From MGR-bin208 sp043779285 (GTDB lineage: Bacteria > Bacteroidota > Bacteroidia > Chitinophagales > Chitinophagaceae), in the NCBI GenBank assembly GCA_043779285.1, contig JAYWEL010000059.1, positions 1 to 13,007 of the forward strand: a stretch of 13,007 nucleotides of DNA. The letters run 5' to 3'. Numbering within the stretch: the stretch's first letter is position 1; each line of letters begins with the position of its first letter. Both the position numbers and the translations under genes were made by a program. The notes beneath the pieces are model-generated. The model searched no databases, was not told the DNA's origin, and was given only the letters and a program-made list of their open reading frames with translations. Below are positions 1 through 6,734 of the stretch, piece by piece.

Positions 1-606
1 AAGAGTGCCCGGTTTGGAACGATTTTAAATTTTGGTGATGTGAGAGTTTATGGCCTTGACCTAGGTATTACTTACACTTTCAACAAGTATGTAAACTTGT
101 CTGTGAAATACTCCTGGATCGGATCGGATATTACAAAAGGGAATATAGCGAATGATGCAAATAAAGATGGTTATGTCGCAGTTGATGAAAAAAGTCTGAA
201 TACTCCCAACAACCGCGTCATCGTTAATCTAAATTTTCAAAACCTGTGCAAGCAAAAAATGTTTGTCAATCTTTCTGCCCGTTATTTAGAGCAGTATGAT
301 TTTTACAGCGGCAACCAAATCAGTACGAAGGCAGGAGAAGGGAAATGGGGCAGGGTCTATGGCGGCATTGGTCCCGATGGTCTTCCAAGGTATTACGAAA
401 AAAACTTTGATCGGGGTACTTTGGGCGGTTTTACCACAATTGATTTAAACGCAGGGTATAAATTGAATGATATGGTTTCCGTTGGTATGGGTATTACTAA
501 CCTGCTTAATACGGAACAACAGGAATTTGCAGGTTCACCTTCTATAGGGCGATTGATCATGTTCGAATTGAAAGTGCATGTGCCGAACAGTAAAAACCGA
601 CAATAA
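1..606 (+). CDS. TonB-dependent outer-membrane receptor, C-terminal fragment (5' end outside window)
   Basis: The reading frame is open from base 1 to the TAA at 604-606, so this is the last ~201 residues of a larger gene. The fragment is rich in alternating, aromatic-containing strands, such as GLDLGITYTFNKYVNLSVKY, and runs to a terminal strand (GRLIMFELKVHV). This is typical of the C-terminal beta-barrel of Bacteroidota TonB-dependent receptors, where a 'GITNLLNTEQQEF'-like strand precedes the last one. Such proteins import large substrates (siderophores, oligosaccharides, peptides) across the outer membrane using TonB energy. The substrate cannot be told from this piece. The plug domain and any SusC-type N-terminal extension lie outside the window. 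The chain ends in a short hydrophilic tail (PNSKNRQ) rather than the usual terminal aromatic residue. No SusD partner follows. Confidence 0.8.
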   Translation, partial: KSARFGTILNFGDVRVYGLDLGITYTFNKYVNLSVKYSWIGSDITKGNIANDANKDGYVAVDEKSLNTPNNRVIVNLNFQNLCKQKMFVNLSARYLEQYDFYSGNQISTKAGEGKWGRVYGGIGPDGLPRYYEKNFDRGTLGGFTTIDLNAGYKLNDMVSVGMGITNLLNTEQQEFAGSPSIGRLIMFELKVHVPNSKNRQ

Positions 607-746
607 TATTATTTTTTTTTCAGGAGCTATTCTTTTCAACTCTTACACATGTATGGAAAAAAACCAAGACTGAATATTCTCTCAAAACAACAGTATTATC
701 AATAGATATATACTTCTTATCTTCGCCTACCCCTAAAAAAAAAAAT

Positions 747-2114
747 ATGTCTCAAGCTTGGAAAGATTACCAGGAAAAGAATAAAGATCGCTTTTTGAAT
801 GAACTGCTTGACCTATTGCGAATTCCTTCCGTTAGTTCCAAATCGGAGCATAAAGCAGATATGCTTACTTGTGCCGAGGCGGTAAAGCAACGTATGATAG
901 ATGCAGGTGCAGACAATGTAGCAATCATGGAAACAGGCGGCCATCCTGCTGTTTATGGTGAAAAAATAATTGACCCGTCGAAACCTACGGTACTTGTTTA
1001 CGGACATTATGATGTACAACCAGCCGAACCATTAGAGCTTTGGCATAGCGGCCCATTTGCCCCAGTTATTAAAGACGGAAAAATATATGCACGTGGCGCC
1101 TGTGATGATAAGGGCCAGTTTTATATGCATATTAAGGCATTTGAAATGATGATGAAAACAAATACATTGACCACCAATATAAAATTCATCATCGAAGGTG
1201 AGGAAGAAATTGGTTCACCAAACCTGGGTGGATTTGTAAAAGCGAATAAAGAATTATTGAAAGCAGATGTGATTCTCATCAGTGATACGGCCATGCTTAG
1301 CCTGGATACGCCTTCTATTGATATTGGCGTTCGTGGATTATCCTATATTGAAGTAGAAGTAACGGGACCCAACCGTGATTTGCACAGTGGGGTTTACGGT
1401 GGAGCTGTGGCTAATCCAATCACCATCCTTGCAAAAATGATTGCTTCCTGCCATGACCAAGACAATCGAATTACAATTCCCGGATTTTATGATGATGTGG
1501 CTGCAGCAACTGATGATGAAAGAAAATTGATGTCGCATGCACCATTTGATGAAGAAGAATATAAAAAAGACTTGGGAGTAGAAGAGTTGTGGGGCGAAAA
1601 AGGATTTACCAGCAATGAAAGAACCGGTATAAGACCAACTCTTGAAGTAAATGGAATATGGGGTGGCTATACAGGTGAAGGTGCTAAAACCGTATTACCT
1701 TCAAAAGCTTTTGCAAAAATTTCTGCACGCCTGGTTCCCAATCAATCATCAGAAGTTATTACAGAAAAATTGATTACTTATTTTAAAAGCATAGCCCCAA
1801 AAGGCATTAAGGTAAAAGCTGCATTACATCATGGTGGCGAACCTTATATGACCCCCATTGACAGTAAAGGATATCAGGCAGCATCTAAAGCTATTGAAAC
1901 TACTTTTGGTAAAATACCGATTCCTGTACGTGGTGGTGGTAGTATCCCTATTTGTTCATTATTTGAAAAAGAGTTAGGAATTAAAATTATTTTCATGGGT
2001 TTTGGATTGGATAGCGATAATCTGCACAGCCCGAATGAGAAATTCAATTTAGACAATTATTATAAGGGCATTGAAACCATTCCTTATTTTCATAAGTATT
2101 TTGAGGCCCCCTAA
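747..2114 (+). CDS. M20 family metallodipeptidase (CNDP/carnosinase-like)
   Basis: 455-residue, probably cytosolic, di-zinc exopeptidase; the N-terminus has no signal peptide. M20 landmarks are in order: metal-binding H87 with catalytic D89 in GHYDVQP; the bridging aspartate in ARGACDDKGQ (120-121); the catalytic/metal glutamate pair in EGEEEIGS (153-154); a metal aspartate at D180 (LISD); the dimerisation-domain DLHSGVYGG around 211-219; and the last metal histidine in NLHSPNEKF near the C-terminus. Length and motif spacing match the CNDP2-like dipeptidase branch of M20, which cleaves dipeptides. Exact substrate preference is not readable from sequence. The ATG at 747 is preceded by an A-rich leader, common in Bacteroidota, which rely little on Shine-Dalgarno pairing. 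The final codons (GAG GCC CCC TAA) lie inside a C/G-rich inverted repeat. It looks unlinked functionally to the genes to its right. Confidence 0.93.
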   Translation: MSQAWKDYQEKNKDRFLNELLDLLRIPSVSSKSEHKADMLTCAEAVKQRMIDAGADNVAIMETGGHPAVYGEKIIDPSKPTVLVYGHYDVQPAEPLELWHSGPFAPVIKDGKIYARGACDDKGQFYMHIKAFEMMMKTNTLTTNIKFIIEGEEEIGSPNLGGFVKANKELLKADVILISDTAMLSLDTPSIDIGVRGLSYIEVEVTGPNRDLHSGVYGGAVANPITILAKMIASCHDQDNRITIPGFYDDVAAATDDERKLMSHAPFDEEEYKKDLGVEELWGEKGFTSNERTGIRPTLEVNGIWGGYTGEGAKTVLPSKAFAKISARLVPNQSSEVITEKLITYFKSIAPKGIKVKAALHHGGEPYMTPIDSKGYQAASKAIETTFGKIPIPVRGGGSIPICSLFEKELGIKIIFMGFGLDSDNLHSPNEKFNLDNYYKGIETIPYFHKYFEAP

Positions 2115-2136
2115 ATCCCCCAAAGGGGGACTTTAG
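2111..2136. repeat. C-run/G-run inverted repeat spanning a stop codon
   Basis: TCCCCC (2116-2121), loop AAA, GGGGGA (2125-2130) form a 6-bp stem. It extends outward as CTAAA (2111-2115) with TTTAG (2132-2136), with one bulged C at 2131. The TAA stop of the dipeptidase gene (2112-2114) sits inside the stem. From memory, very similar 'CCCCCTAAATCCCCC AAAGGGGGAC' palindromes recur between genes in Bacteroidota genomes, so I treat it as a copy of a dispersed intergenic repeat. Only one copy is present here, so repetitiveness is not shown by this window. It has no following T-run of its own. Confidence 0.6.
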
Positions 2137-2147
2137 ACTCTGAAAAT

Positions 2148-2179
2148 AAAAAATCCCGATTTTGCAATCGGGATTTTTT
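2148..2179. terminator. Rho-independent terminator after the dipeptidase gene
   Basis: A perfect 13-bp stem pairs 2148-2160 (AAAAAATCCCGAT) with 2167-2179 (ATCGGGATTTTTT) around a 6-base loop. The A-run on one side and T-run on the other make it usable on either strand. It lies 34 bases after the dipeptidase stop and ends 12 bases before the next ATG, so it must stop read-through while leaving room for a new promoter. Confidence 0.8.
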
Positions 2180-2186
2180 ATTTTTG
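2179..2186 (+). promoter_or_regulatory. Candidate -7 element (TATTTTTG) for the S4-domain gene
   Basis: TATTTTTG matches the Bacteroidota -7 consensus TAnnTTTG. It begins at the last base of the terminator stem and ends 5 bases before the ATG at 2192, which would give a nearly leaderless transcript. The nearest TTTG (2161-2164) is 14 bases upstream, closer than the usual -33 spacing, so the promoter assignment is tentative. Confidence 0.4.
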
Positions 2187-2191
2187 AAACT

Positions 2192-2599
2192 ATGGCAGAA
2201 AAAGAAAAACTCCGATTGGATAAATATTTATGGTCCATCCGTTTATTTAAAACCCGTTCGCAAGCTGCTGCTGCCTGCGAAAGCAGCAAGGTTAAATTTG
2301 ACAGCCAGCAAGCTAAAGCTTCCCGAAATGTTTCCCTTGGCGATGAATATGATGTGAGAACAGAAGCGAAAAAATGGCGTATAAAAGTTACCGGTTTACT
2401 AGAAAAAAGGGTGCAATATTCCGAAGCAATTAACTATTACCAAGATATAACTCCTGCAGAAGAATTGGAACGAATAAAATTTCAGGCTGCAAGTTTTCAT
2501 TCGGGTAAAAGACCCAGTAAAATTGGCCGGCCTACAAAAAAACAACGCCGGGATATGGATGACTTTATGGATGACAAAAAGGAAATTCTTCCGGAATAA
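2192..2599 (+). CDS. hslR: S4-domain RNA-binding protein, Hsp15 (HslR)-like
   Basis: 135 residues starting at the ATG at 2192 (MAEKEKLRLDKYLW). An in-frame TTG 30 bases upstream lies in the terminator loop and is unlikely to be used. The N-terminal ~60 residues form an S4 fold: RLDKYLWSIRLFKTRSQAAA, then VKFDSQQAKASRNVSLGDEY, where the conserved R/D/K/W and the 'K.S..V..GD' turn are visible. The C-terminal tail is rich in lysine and arginine (SGKRPSKIGRPTKKQRR), followed by an acidic end. Hsp15 family members bind stalled 50S subunits carrying peptidyl-tRNA and help recycle them after heat stress. That role is carried over from the family. The gene stands alone between two strong hairpins, so it is probably monocistronic. 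Confidence 0.88.
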   Translation: MAEKEKLRLDKYLWSIRLFKTRSQAAAACESSKVKFDSQQAKASRNVSLGDEYDVRTEAKKWRIKVTGLLEKRVQYSEAINYYQDITPAEELERIKFQAASFHSGKRPSKIGRPTKKQRRDMDDFMDDKKEILPE

Positions 2600-2648
2600 T
2601 AAATTTTCTAATTACAAATTATGTAAAATATGAAAACCGTTTAGCAGA

Positions 2649-2680
2649 TTTTTAAAGCCCCTTAACCGGGGCTTTAAAAA
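2649..2680. terminator. Bidirectional terminator between convergent genes
   Basis: A perfect 13-bp stem pairs 2649-2661 (TTTTTAAAGCCCC) with 2668-2680 (GGGGCTTTAAAAA) around the loop TTAACC. T-runs occur on both strands. It sits between the stop of the + strand S4 gene (2599) and the stop of the - strand response regulator gene (2683), so it can end both transcripts. Confidence 0.85.
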
Positions 2681-2682
2681 TA

Positions 2683-3741
2683 TTAATACAATAAGTTTTT
2701 TAATTTATCCGGCTGGTCAATCAATATATTTCCATTTTTTATGGATAATAATTTTTCTGATTTAAAATCGCTTAAGGTTCTTATCAGTGATTCAGTAGCT
2801 GTGCCAATATATTGTGCCAGATCTTCTCTGGATATTTCGATAGGCACCAATTTTTCATCGTCCGAAAATTTTTCAAGAATATCTACCAATGCTTTGGCCA
2901 CTCGTTTACGTAGTGAGCTGTATGCTAGGCTTAACAACCGTTCTTCTTTCTCCTGTACATTCCGGGTTATCAATTGAATGAATTTGCTGGCAATATTCAT
3001 ATCGCCAAATATCATTTTCATGAAATCATCTTTTGGAACCTGGATCACATCAGCATCTTCCAGCACTTCGGCGCTGTCTTCATATTGCTGATCTGTAATC
3101 AAAGCGGTATAACCAATAAAATCCCCATCGACATACATATTGGTGATCAATTCTTTCCCGTCCTCATTTGTTTTGAATGTTTTTATTTTACCCTTAACCA
3201 GTAAGTACATAAAACGAGGACGTTTCGTTTCCTGATAAAGCAATTGTTTCCGATTGAAAAATACAGATTCAAACTGTTCATTAAACTGATCAATCATACC
3301 TGTATTGTTTACATCCGCAACAAACTGATTTAAACCCGCAATTGAAGAATCATATTTATTTTCAAGAATAGCTGCTTTTTTTAATCGTACATCAATGGCA
3401 TTTAATAATTCAATATCATCAAATGGTTTAGTTATATAATCATCTGCTCCCATTTCCATCCCTTTTCGAAAATCACTTCGCTCTGTTTTTGCTGTTAAAA
3501 ACACAAACGGAATATTCTTCAATACGTCATTTTTTCTAATCAAGTGCAGTACGCCATATCCATCCAGTTCCGGCATCATGATATCACAAACAATCAAAGA
3601 AGGTTTATGTTGCATGGCAAGGTCTACGCCTATTTTACCATTCTCTGCAGTATATACTGTATAACCCGCCAGCTCCAAAATTTCGGCTGTATTGTCCAAT
3701 ATATTCGGATTATCATCAATGACCAAAATAGACTTCATCAT
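2683..3741 (-). CDS. Response regulator with CRP/FNR-type output (REC + cNMP-binding + HTH)
   Basis: 352 residues. Residues 3-120 form a receiver domain with acidic pocket D9/D10, phospho-acceptor D53 (VCDIMMPELDG), T83 and K105 (TKPF). A linker follows, then a cyclic-nucleotide-binding-like beta-roll at about 145-245 (VKGKIKTFK, YVDGDFIGYTAL). The C-terminus carries a CRP-type winged helix (about 270-340), with ISREDLAQYIGTATESLIRTL holding the recognition helix. E317 and R321 line up with the DNA-contacting Glu and Arg shared by CRP (E181/R185) and FNR (E209/R213). No cysteine cluster for an FNR Fe-S centre is evident. The gene starts 7 bases after the kinase stop, so the two are co-transcribed and the kinase is the likely phosphodonor. 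It could bind the TGA-N6-TCA type boxes found upstream in this locus; that is inference. A second in-frame ATG lies one codon downstream. Confidence 0.92.
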   Translation of the reverse strand: MMKSILVIDDNPNILDNTAEILELAGYTVYTAENGKIGVDLAMQHKPSLIVCDIMMPELDGYGVLHLIRKNDVLKNIPFVFLTAKTERSDFRKGMEMGADDYITKPFDDIELLNAIDVRLKKAAILENKYDSSIAGLNQFVADVNNTGMIDQFNEQFESVFFNRKQLLYQETKRPRFMYLLVKGKIKTFKTNEDGKELITNMYVDGDFIGYTALITDQQYEDSAEVLEDADVIQVPKDDFMKMIFGDMNIASKFIQLITRNVQEKEERLLSLAYSSLRKRVAKALVDILEKFSDDEKLVPIEISREDLAQYIGTATESLIRTLSDFKSEKLLSIKNGNILIDQPDKLKNLLY

Positions 3742-3748
3742 TTTACTT

Positions 3749-5299
3749 TCAGTTTATTGGTATAGTTATTTTTATTTGTGTTCCTTTATTTAACTCGCTC
3801 TTCAAAGATACATGACCGTTCAATAGATCTACATATCTTTTTACAATATGCAGCCCCAATCCGCTACCCTGAATATTTAATGCATTGGCTGCCCGGAAAA
3901 AACTACTGAACAAATGTCGCTGATCTTCTTCAGATATTCCTATTCCTTTATCGATAAAATTAATTTCCACTTCATCGTCTTTCCTAAATCCGTTGATCCG
4001 TATTTCTGCATCTTCATCCGAAAATTTTATGGCATTAGATACCAGGTTGATGAAGATATTCTTCAACAATTTTTTATCCGAATTTATCATTGCATCCCCA
4101 TCAAAATGACAGGTTATTTTTTGATGCTTTTTAAGCAGCCCTGCCACATCATCCTGCGTTTCCATTAAAAGCTCCTGCAAATTCATGGTATTTTTTTCTG
4201 CCTCTACTTTCCCTTCATCCAGTTTACCAAGAGAAAGAAAATCTTCCAGAATTTCATTGAGGTGTTTGACAGAATCTTTAATCCGGAAAATATGTTTATC
4301 TCTTTTCTCCTGTTCCTCTTCTTTCACATACCTGGATATTAATGAAGCGGAAGATAATACCGTACTCAACGGTGTTCTGAACTCATGCGAGGCCATAGAT
4401 ACAAACCTGCTTTTTATTTCATTCAGTTGCCTTTCCTTATCCAGTGCTTCATGCAGTTCATTCTGCGACTTTTCTAATTTTTGCAAGGCTTCCTGCAAAA
4501 TCTGTGTCCGTTCAATTACTTTTCCCTCCAGGTCTGTATTCAGCTTTTGTATCTCATCGGTTAATTCTTCCAATTCAATTTTTCGTTTCAGTAAATTTTC
4601 CTCTACTCTTTTCCGTTCCGTAATATCCACAATAAAGGCAATGACAAATGCTTCATTCGCTTGTTTGTAATGGCTCAAACTAACTTCAACCGGAAATTCG
4701 GATCCGTTTTTTCTTGATGCAAATAAATCCCTGTTTTTACCCATGGACCGGTTATGTGGATTTTTATTGAAACCTTCCCGGAGAGTTGGATGATTTGTTG
4801 CAAATCGTTGTGGAATTAAAATTTCTATTGCTTTACCTATTAATTCGCTATCAGAAAATCCAAACATCTTTTCGGCAGACGGATTTATTCTGATGATTTG
4901 CCCTTTGCTGTTAGTCAATATGATGCCTTCCGTTGCACTGGAAAATAAGGAGCTTAGCTGAGCTTTATCCTCTTCTACAAATCCATAAATATTTTTGGCA
5001 TATAAAATAATAGAGCTGGCAAATGCTATGAGAATTAAAACAAAAATCAGTTCGGTTAACATTTGCGAAAAACTCAAATCCGATTTTTGAACAATATAAA
5101 AAACAGCAATAAAAATCATTCCAATACCTGCTGCTACTATCGTATTGCTGGTTTTTGGTATAAAGATGGTCAACAAAATGATAACCAATATACCACTTAT
5201 GGGTATGGCAGAAGCCGGTAAAATAAAACTTATTGTAACGGTGACTATAAACACAAACAAGGCATACAAAAAAGCCTGCTTGCTGCTCAGCTTATACAT
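3749..5299 (-). CDS. Membrane-bound PAS sensor histidine kinase
   Basis: 516 residues. About four hydrophobic helices lie near the N-terminus (roughly 9-29, 33-48, 52-71, 82-101) with very short loops and no large periplasmic sensor domain. They are followed by a cytoplasmic PAS domain (about 113-230, ending DITERKR), a long charged coiled coil (about 230-295), HisKA with the phosphorylated H305 in MASHEFRTPL, and HATPase_c with N-box NIFINLVSNAIKFS (414-427), G1 DKGIGIS (450-456) and G2 GSGLGLHI (478-485). The PAS region (RSMGKNRDLFASRKNGSEFP) resembles the FixL/PAS family. H170 sits about where FixL has its haem-ligating histidine, but non-haem PAS domains often share that residue. It ends in TGA 7 bases before the response regulator gene. 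No promoter is evident in the 48 bases upstream, so it is probably read from the hemerythrin gene's transcript. Confidence 0.92.
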   Translation of the reverse strand: MYKLSSKQAFLYALFVFIVTVTISFILPASAIPISGILVIILLTIFIPKTSNTIVAAGIGMIFIAVFYIVQKSDLSFSQMLTELIFVLILIAFASSIILYAKNIYGFVEEDKAQLSSLFSSATEGIILTNSKGQIIRINPSAEKMFGFSDSELIGKAIEILIPQRFATNHPTLREGFNKNPHNRSMGKNRDLFASRKNGSEFPVEVSLSHYKQANEAFVIAFIVDITERKRVEENLLKRKIELEELTDEIQKLNTDLEGKVIERTQILQEALQKLEKSQNELHEALDKERQLNEIKSRFVSMASHEFRTPLSTVLSSASLISRYVKEEEQEKRDKHIFRIKDSVKHLNEILEDFLSLGKLDEGKVEAEKNTMNLQELLMETQDDVAGLLKKHQKITCHFDGDAMINSDKKLLKNIFINLVSNAIKFSDEDAEIRINGFRKDDEVEINFIDKGIGISEEDQRHLFSSFFRAANALNIQGSGLGLHIVKRYVDLLNGHVSLKSELNKGTQIKITIPIN

Positions 5300-5347
5300 A
5301 CTAGTTATTTAATTGGGGAAGATAAAATAGATTATGCAAACAACATT

Positions 5348-6112
5348 TTATTGTTTCAACAATTCCCTTTCCATCGTAATGGCAACCGGAAATATAAATG
5401 TATTTTCCAGGTAAATGTGTTTCATTAGATCCAGATCAAGTTCTTTTAATTTTGAATAAACTACCCGATGTAATGTGCTTGCATCTTTTGGCGGATTGTA
5501 ATCATCGGTCAGATCCCTTAGTCGCAGAAATTTTTTTTCTACATCCTTGTGTTCAGCCAGCATAATGTTTTCAATGGGCTTACGAAGTGTGCGAACAAAA
5601 AGACGGGCATAGGTTTCTTTACTTTGATACGCATGAAATATTTGTTTTACATAGGGAAAATAGATCTCTTCTTCCTGTTTCATATGCGGAAAAACATCCC
5701 GGCTTAATTTCAAAATAATATCTTCAATCTCTTTCAGATACGAATATTTATTTTCGTTTCTATTGACCAGGTTATGTATATGATTTTTTATTATTGGAAG
5801 ATTTTTTTTTAAATAATGATGATGTATGTTAATAATAAATTCAACTAAAAAATCCAAATTCCAGTTTTGATAATCGGTGCCTGATGAAAAAAAATAATCC
5901 TTTGTAACAGCCTCCAGTTCAGCAATAATTTTATATAAATCGATTCCTTTCATTTCACTGATCTGCAACAGGTTCAATTTTTCTGAAACGGAAATATCAA
6001 TCCCAAATTGATGAAATACATCTACTGTTCTGTAATCAAGTTTTAAAATATCCTGAACAGTTGTTCTCGAATCAATATTTAATTTTTCAATCAACATACT
6101 TTTAATCATCAT
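5348..6112 (-). CDS. Hemerythrin-domain protein, RIC/ScdA/YtfE-like (iron-centre repair)
   Basis: 254 residues in two parts. Residues 15-70 resemble the ScdA_N (DUF542) domain (TVQDILKLDYRTVDVFHQFGIDI). Residues 85-250 form a hemerythrin-like four-helix bundle with candidate di-iron ligands among H97-H99 (NIHHHY), H143 and E147 (HMKQEE), H188 (AEHKDVEKKF), and H232/E236 (HIYLENTFIFP). Family members of this architecture release or deliver iron to repair Fe-S proteins damaged by nitric oxide or peroxide. The protein contains no cysteine at all, so the paired cysteines normally found in the N-terminal domain are missing (ISVSEK stands in their place). A repair role is therefore less sure than for classical RIC, and NO/O2 binding or sensing is an alternative. 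A CRP/FNR-type palindrome is centred 48 bases upstream of the start. ATGs at 6112, 6109 and 6097 are all possible starts; the first is chosen. Confidence 0.82.
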   Translation of the reverse strand: MMIKSMLIEKLNIDSRTTVQDILKLDYRTVDVFHQFGIDISVSEKLNLLQISEMKGIDLYKIIAELEAVTKDYFFSSGTDYQNWNLDFLVEFIINIHHHYLKKNLPIIKNHIHNLVNRNENKYSYLKEIEDIILKLSRDVFPHMKQEEEIYFPYVKQIFHAYQSKETYARLFVRTLRKPIENIMLAEHKDVEKKFLRLRDLTDDYNPPKDASTLHRVVYSKLKELDLDLMKHIYLENTFIFPVAITMERELLKQ

Positions 6113-6123
6113 TCTCTTAATTA

Positions 6124-6130
6124 CAAAATA
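6124..6130 (-). promoter_or_regulatory. Degenerate -7 element (TATTTTG) of the hemerythrin gene
   Basis: On the - strand the sequence reads TATTTTG, one base shorter than TAnnTTTG. Its TTTG lies where the box-to-promoter spacing of the two other promoters in this locus predicts. A start site about 4 bases further would leave a very short leader before the ATG at 6112. Confidence 0.45.
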
Positions 6131-6153
6131 GGAATAATTAGCCCGATTAAATT

Positions 6154-6167
6154 ATGATTTAGATCAG
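6154..6167. promoter_or_regulatory. CRP/FNR-type operator upstream of the hemerythrin gene
   Basis: ATGATTTAGATCAG contains the perfect palindrome TGAT-N4-ATCA (6155-6166), the core of the FNR/DNR-type consensus TTGAT-N4-ATCAA. The centre (6160.5) is 33 bp from the centre of the proposed -7 element window (6124-6131), which would put it near -41 of the hemerythrin gene transcript. It falls in the 62-base gap after the Rrf2 gene. Confidence 0.6.
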
Positions 6168-6174
6168 TACTACC

Positions 6175-6630
6175 TTATGATTTTACAACAAAATAAGAGG
6201 CAATATTTTTCATTAGTAAAGGTTGGCCATTGTTCATTAAATCGGCAATGGTAGCATCCGATAAAATAGAAATCAGATGGTGTCGGATCTCTGAAACTTT
6301 ATTATGCAACGGACAAGGATTGATATGATCGCATTTATTAAACCGAAGAGCACATTGTTCAAACACCTCTGTTCCATCGGTAATTTCAAATATTTCTATC
6401 AGGCTGGTTTGCATGGATTTTTCATTTAACCGGAATCCTCCGTTAGGTCCTTTAACCGATTCCAGAATACCCTTTTTACTGAACTGCTGTAATACTTTAG
6501 CCAGGAAATGCTTTGGTATATTTAGGCATTGGGCTATCTCACTGATCTGAACAGGTTTATTACCATCCTCTACCAATGATAAGTATAGCATACTGCGTAA
6601 AGCATAGGCAAAAGTCTTGGATAACAACAT
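6175..6630 (-). CDS. Rrf2-family Fe-S transcriptional regulator (NsrR/IscR-like)
   Basis: 151 residues. The winged helix occupies about residues 1-75: MLLSKTFAYALRSMLYLS, the recognition region IPKHFLAKVLQQFSKKG, and the wing SVKGPNGGFRL, all diagnostic of Rrf2. Three cysteines at C93, C100 and C106 (C-X6-C-X5-C) match the Fe-S ligand cluster of NsrR/IscR/RsrR proteins. NsrR-type members sense nitric oxide through a [4Fe-4S] cluster and repress NO-response genes. NsrR-like sensing is my preferred reading from the context (hemerythrin/RIC next door, nos operon divergent), but the sequence alone does not separate it from other Fe-S Rrf2 members. It is transcribed divergently from the nos operon across a 162-base region that holds promoters for both. 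Only 62 bases separate its stop from the hemerythrin gene, with no terminator seen, so read-through is possible. Confidence 0.88.
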   Translation of the reverse strand: MLLSKTFAYALRSMLYLSLVEDGNKPVQISEIAQCLNIPKHFLAKVLQQFSKKGILESVKGPNGGFRLNEKSMQTSLIEIFEITDGTEVFEQCALRFNKCDHINPCPLHNKVSEIRHHLISILSDATIADLMNNGQPLLMKNIASYFVVKS

Positions 6631-6646
6631 GTTTTAGGTTTGCTCA

Positions 6647-6654
6647 CAAAATTA
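6647..6654 (-). promoter_or_regulatory. -7 element (TAATTTTG) of the Rrf2 gene
   Basis: The - strand reads TAATTTTG, a full match to TAnnTTTG, 16 bases before the ATG at 6630. No TTTG -33 element is evident at the usual distance, consistent with dependence on an activator. Its centre is 33 bp from the palindrome at 6677-6690. Confidence 0.6.
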
Positions 6655-6676
6655 ATCGTGCTGAAAAAACATAAAC

Positions 6677-6690
6677 ATGACGAAAATCAT
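6677..6690. promoter_or_regulatory. CRP/FNR-type operator (one mismatch) upstream of the Rrf2 gene
   Basis: ATGACGAAAATCAT is a 4+4 bp palindrome whose core TGAC-GAAA-ATCA (6678-6689) differs from TGAT-N4-ATCA at one base. The centre (6683.5) is 33 bp from the centre of the Rrf2 gene -7 element. It is also 22 bp, about two helix turns, from the stronger nos operator at 6699-6712, so proteins on the two sites would lie on nearly the same face. Confidence 0.45.
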
Positions 6691-6698
6691 CACATGGT

Positions 6699-6712
6699 TT
6701 GATGCACATCAG
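6699..6712. promoter_or_regulatory. CRP/FNR-type operator of the nos operon
   Basis: TTGATGCACATCAG matches the FNR/DNR-type consensus TTGAT-N4-ATCAA at 9 of 10 defined positions, with a perfect TGAT/ATCA core. The centre (6705.5) is 33 bp from the centre of the TACTTTTG -7 element and about 41 bp from the inferred start site, the classical class II activator position. Confidence 0.7.
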
Positions 6713-6734
6713 TATGATAGCATTCTTCGTAAAA

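Noticed and set aside
602..620. AT palindrome AATAATATTATT followed by nine T after the TonB receptor stop, as a terminator
   Set aside because: The stem is A/T only with no loop, too weak to call in AT-rich DNA.
718..725. TATCTTCG as a -7 element for the dipeptidase gene
   Set aside because: One mismatch in the conserved TTTG and no TTTG at -33; not better than chance in this AT-rich stretch.
4185..4670. Ser/Cys-rich 161-codon frame on the + strand inside the kinase gene
   Set aside because: It is antisense to HisKA and the coiled coil; its low-complexity composition is the mirror of Lys/Glu codons.
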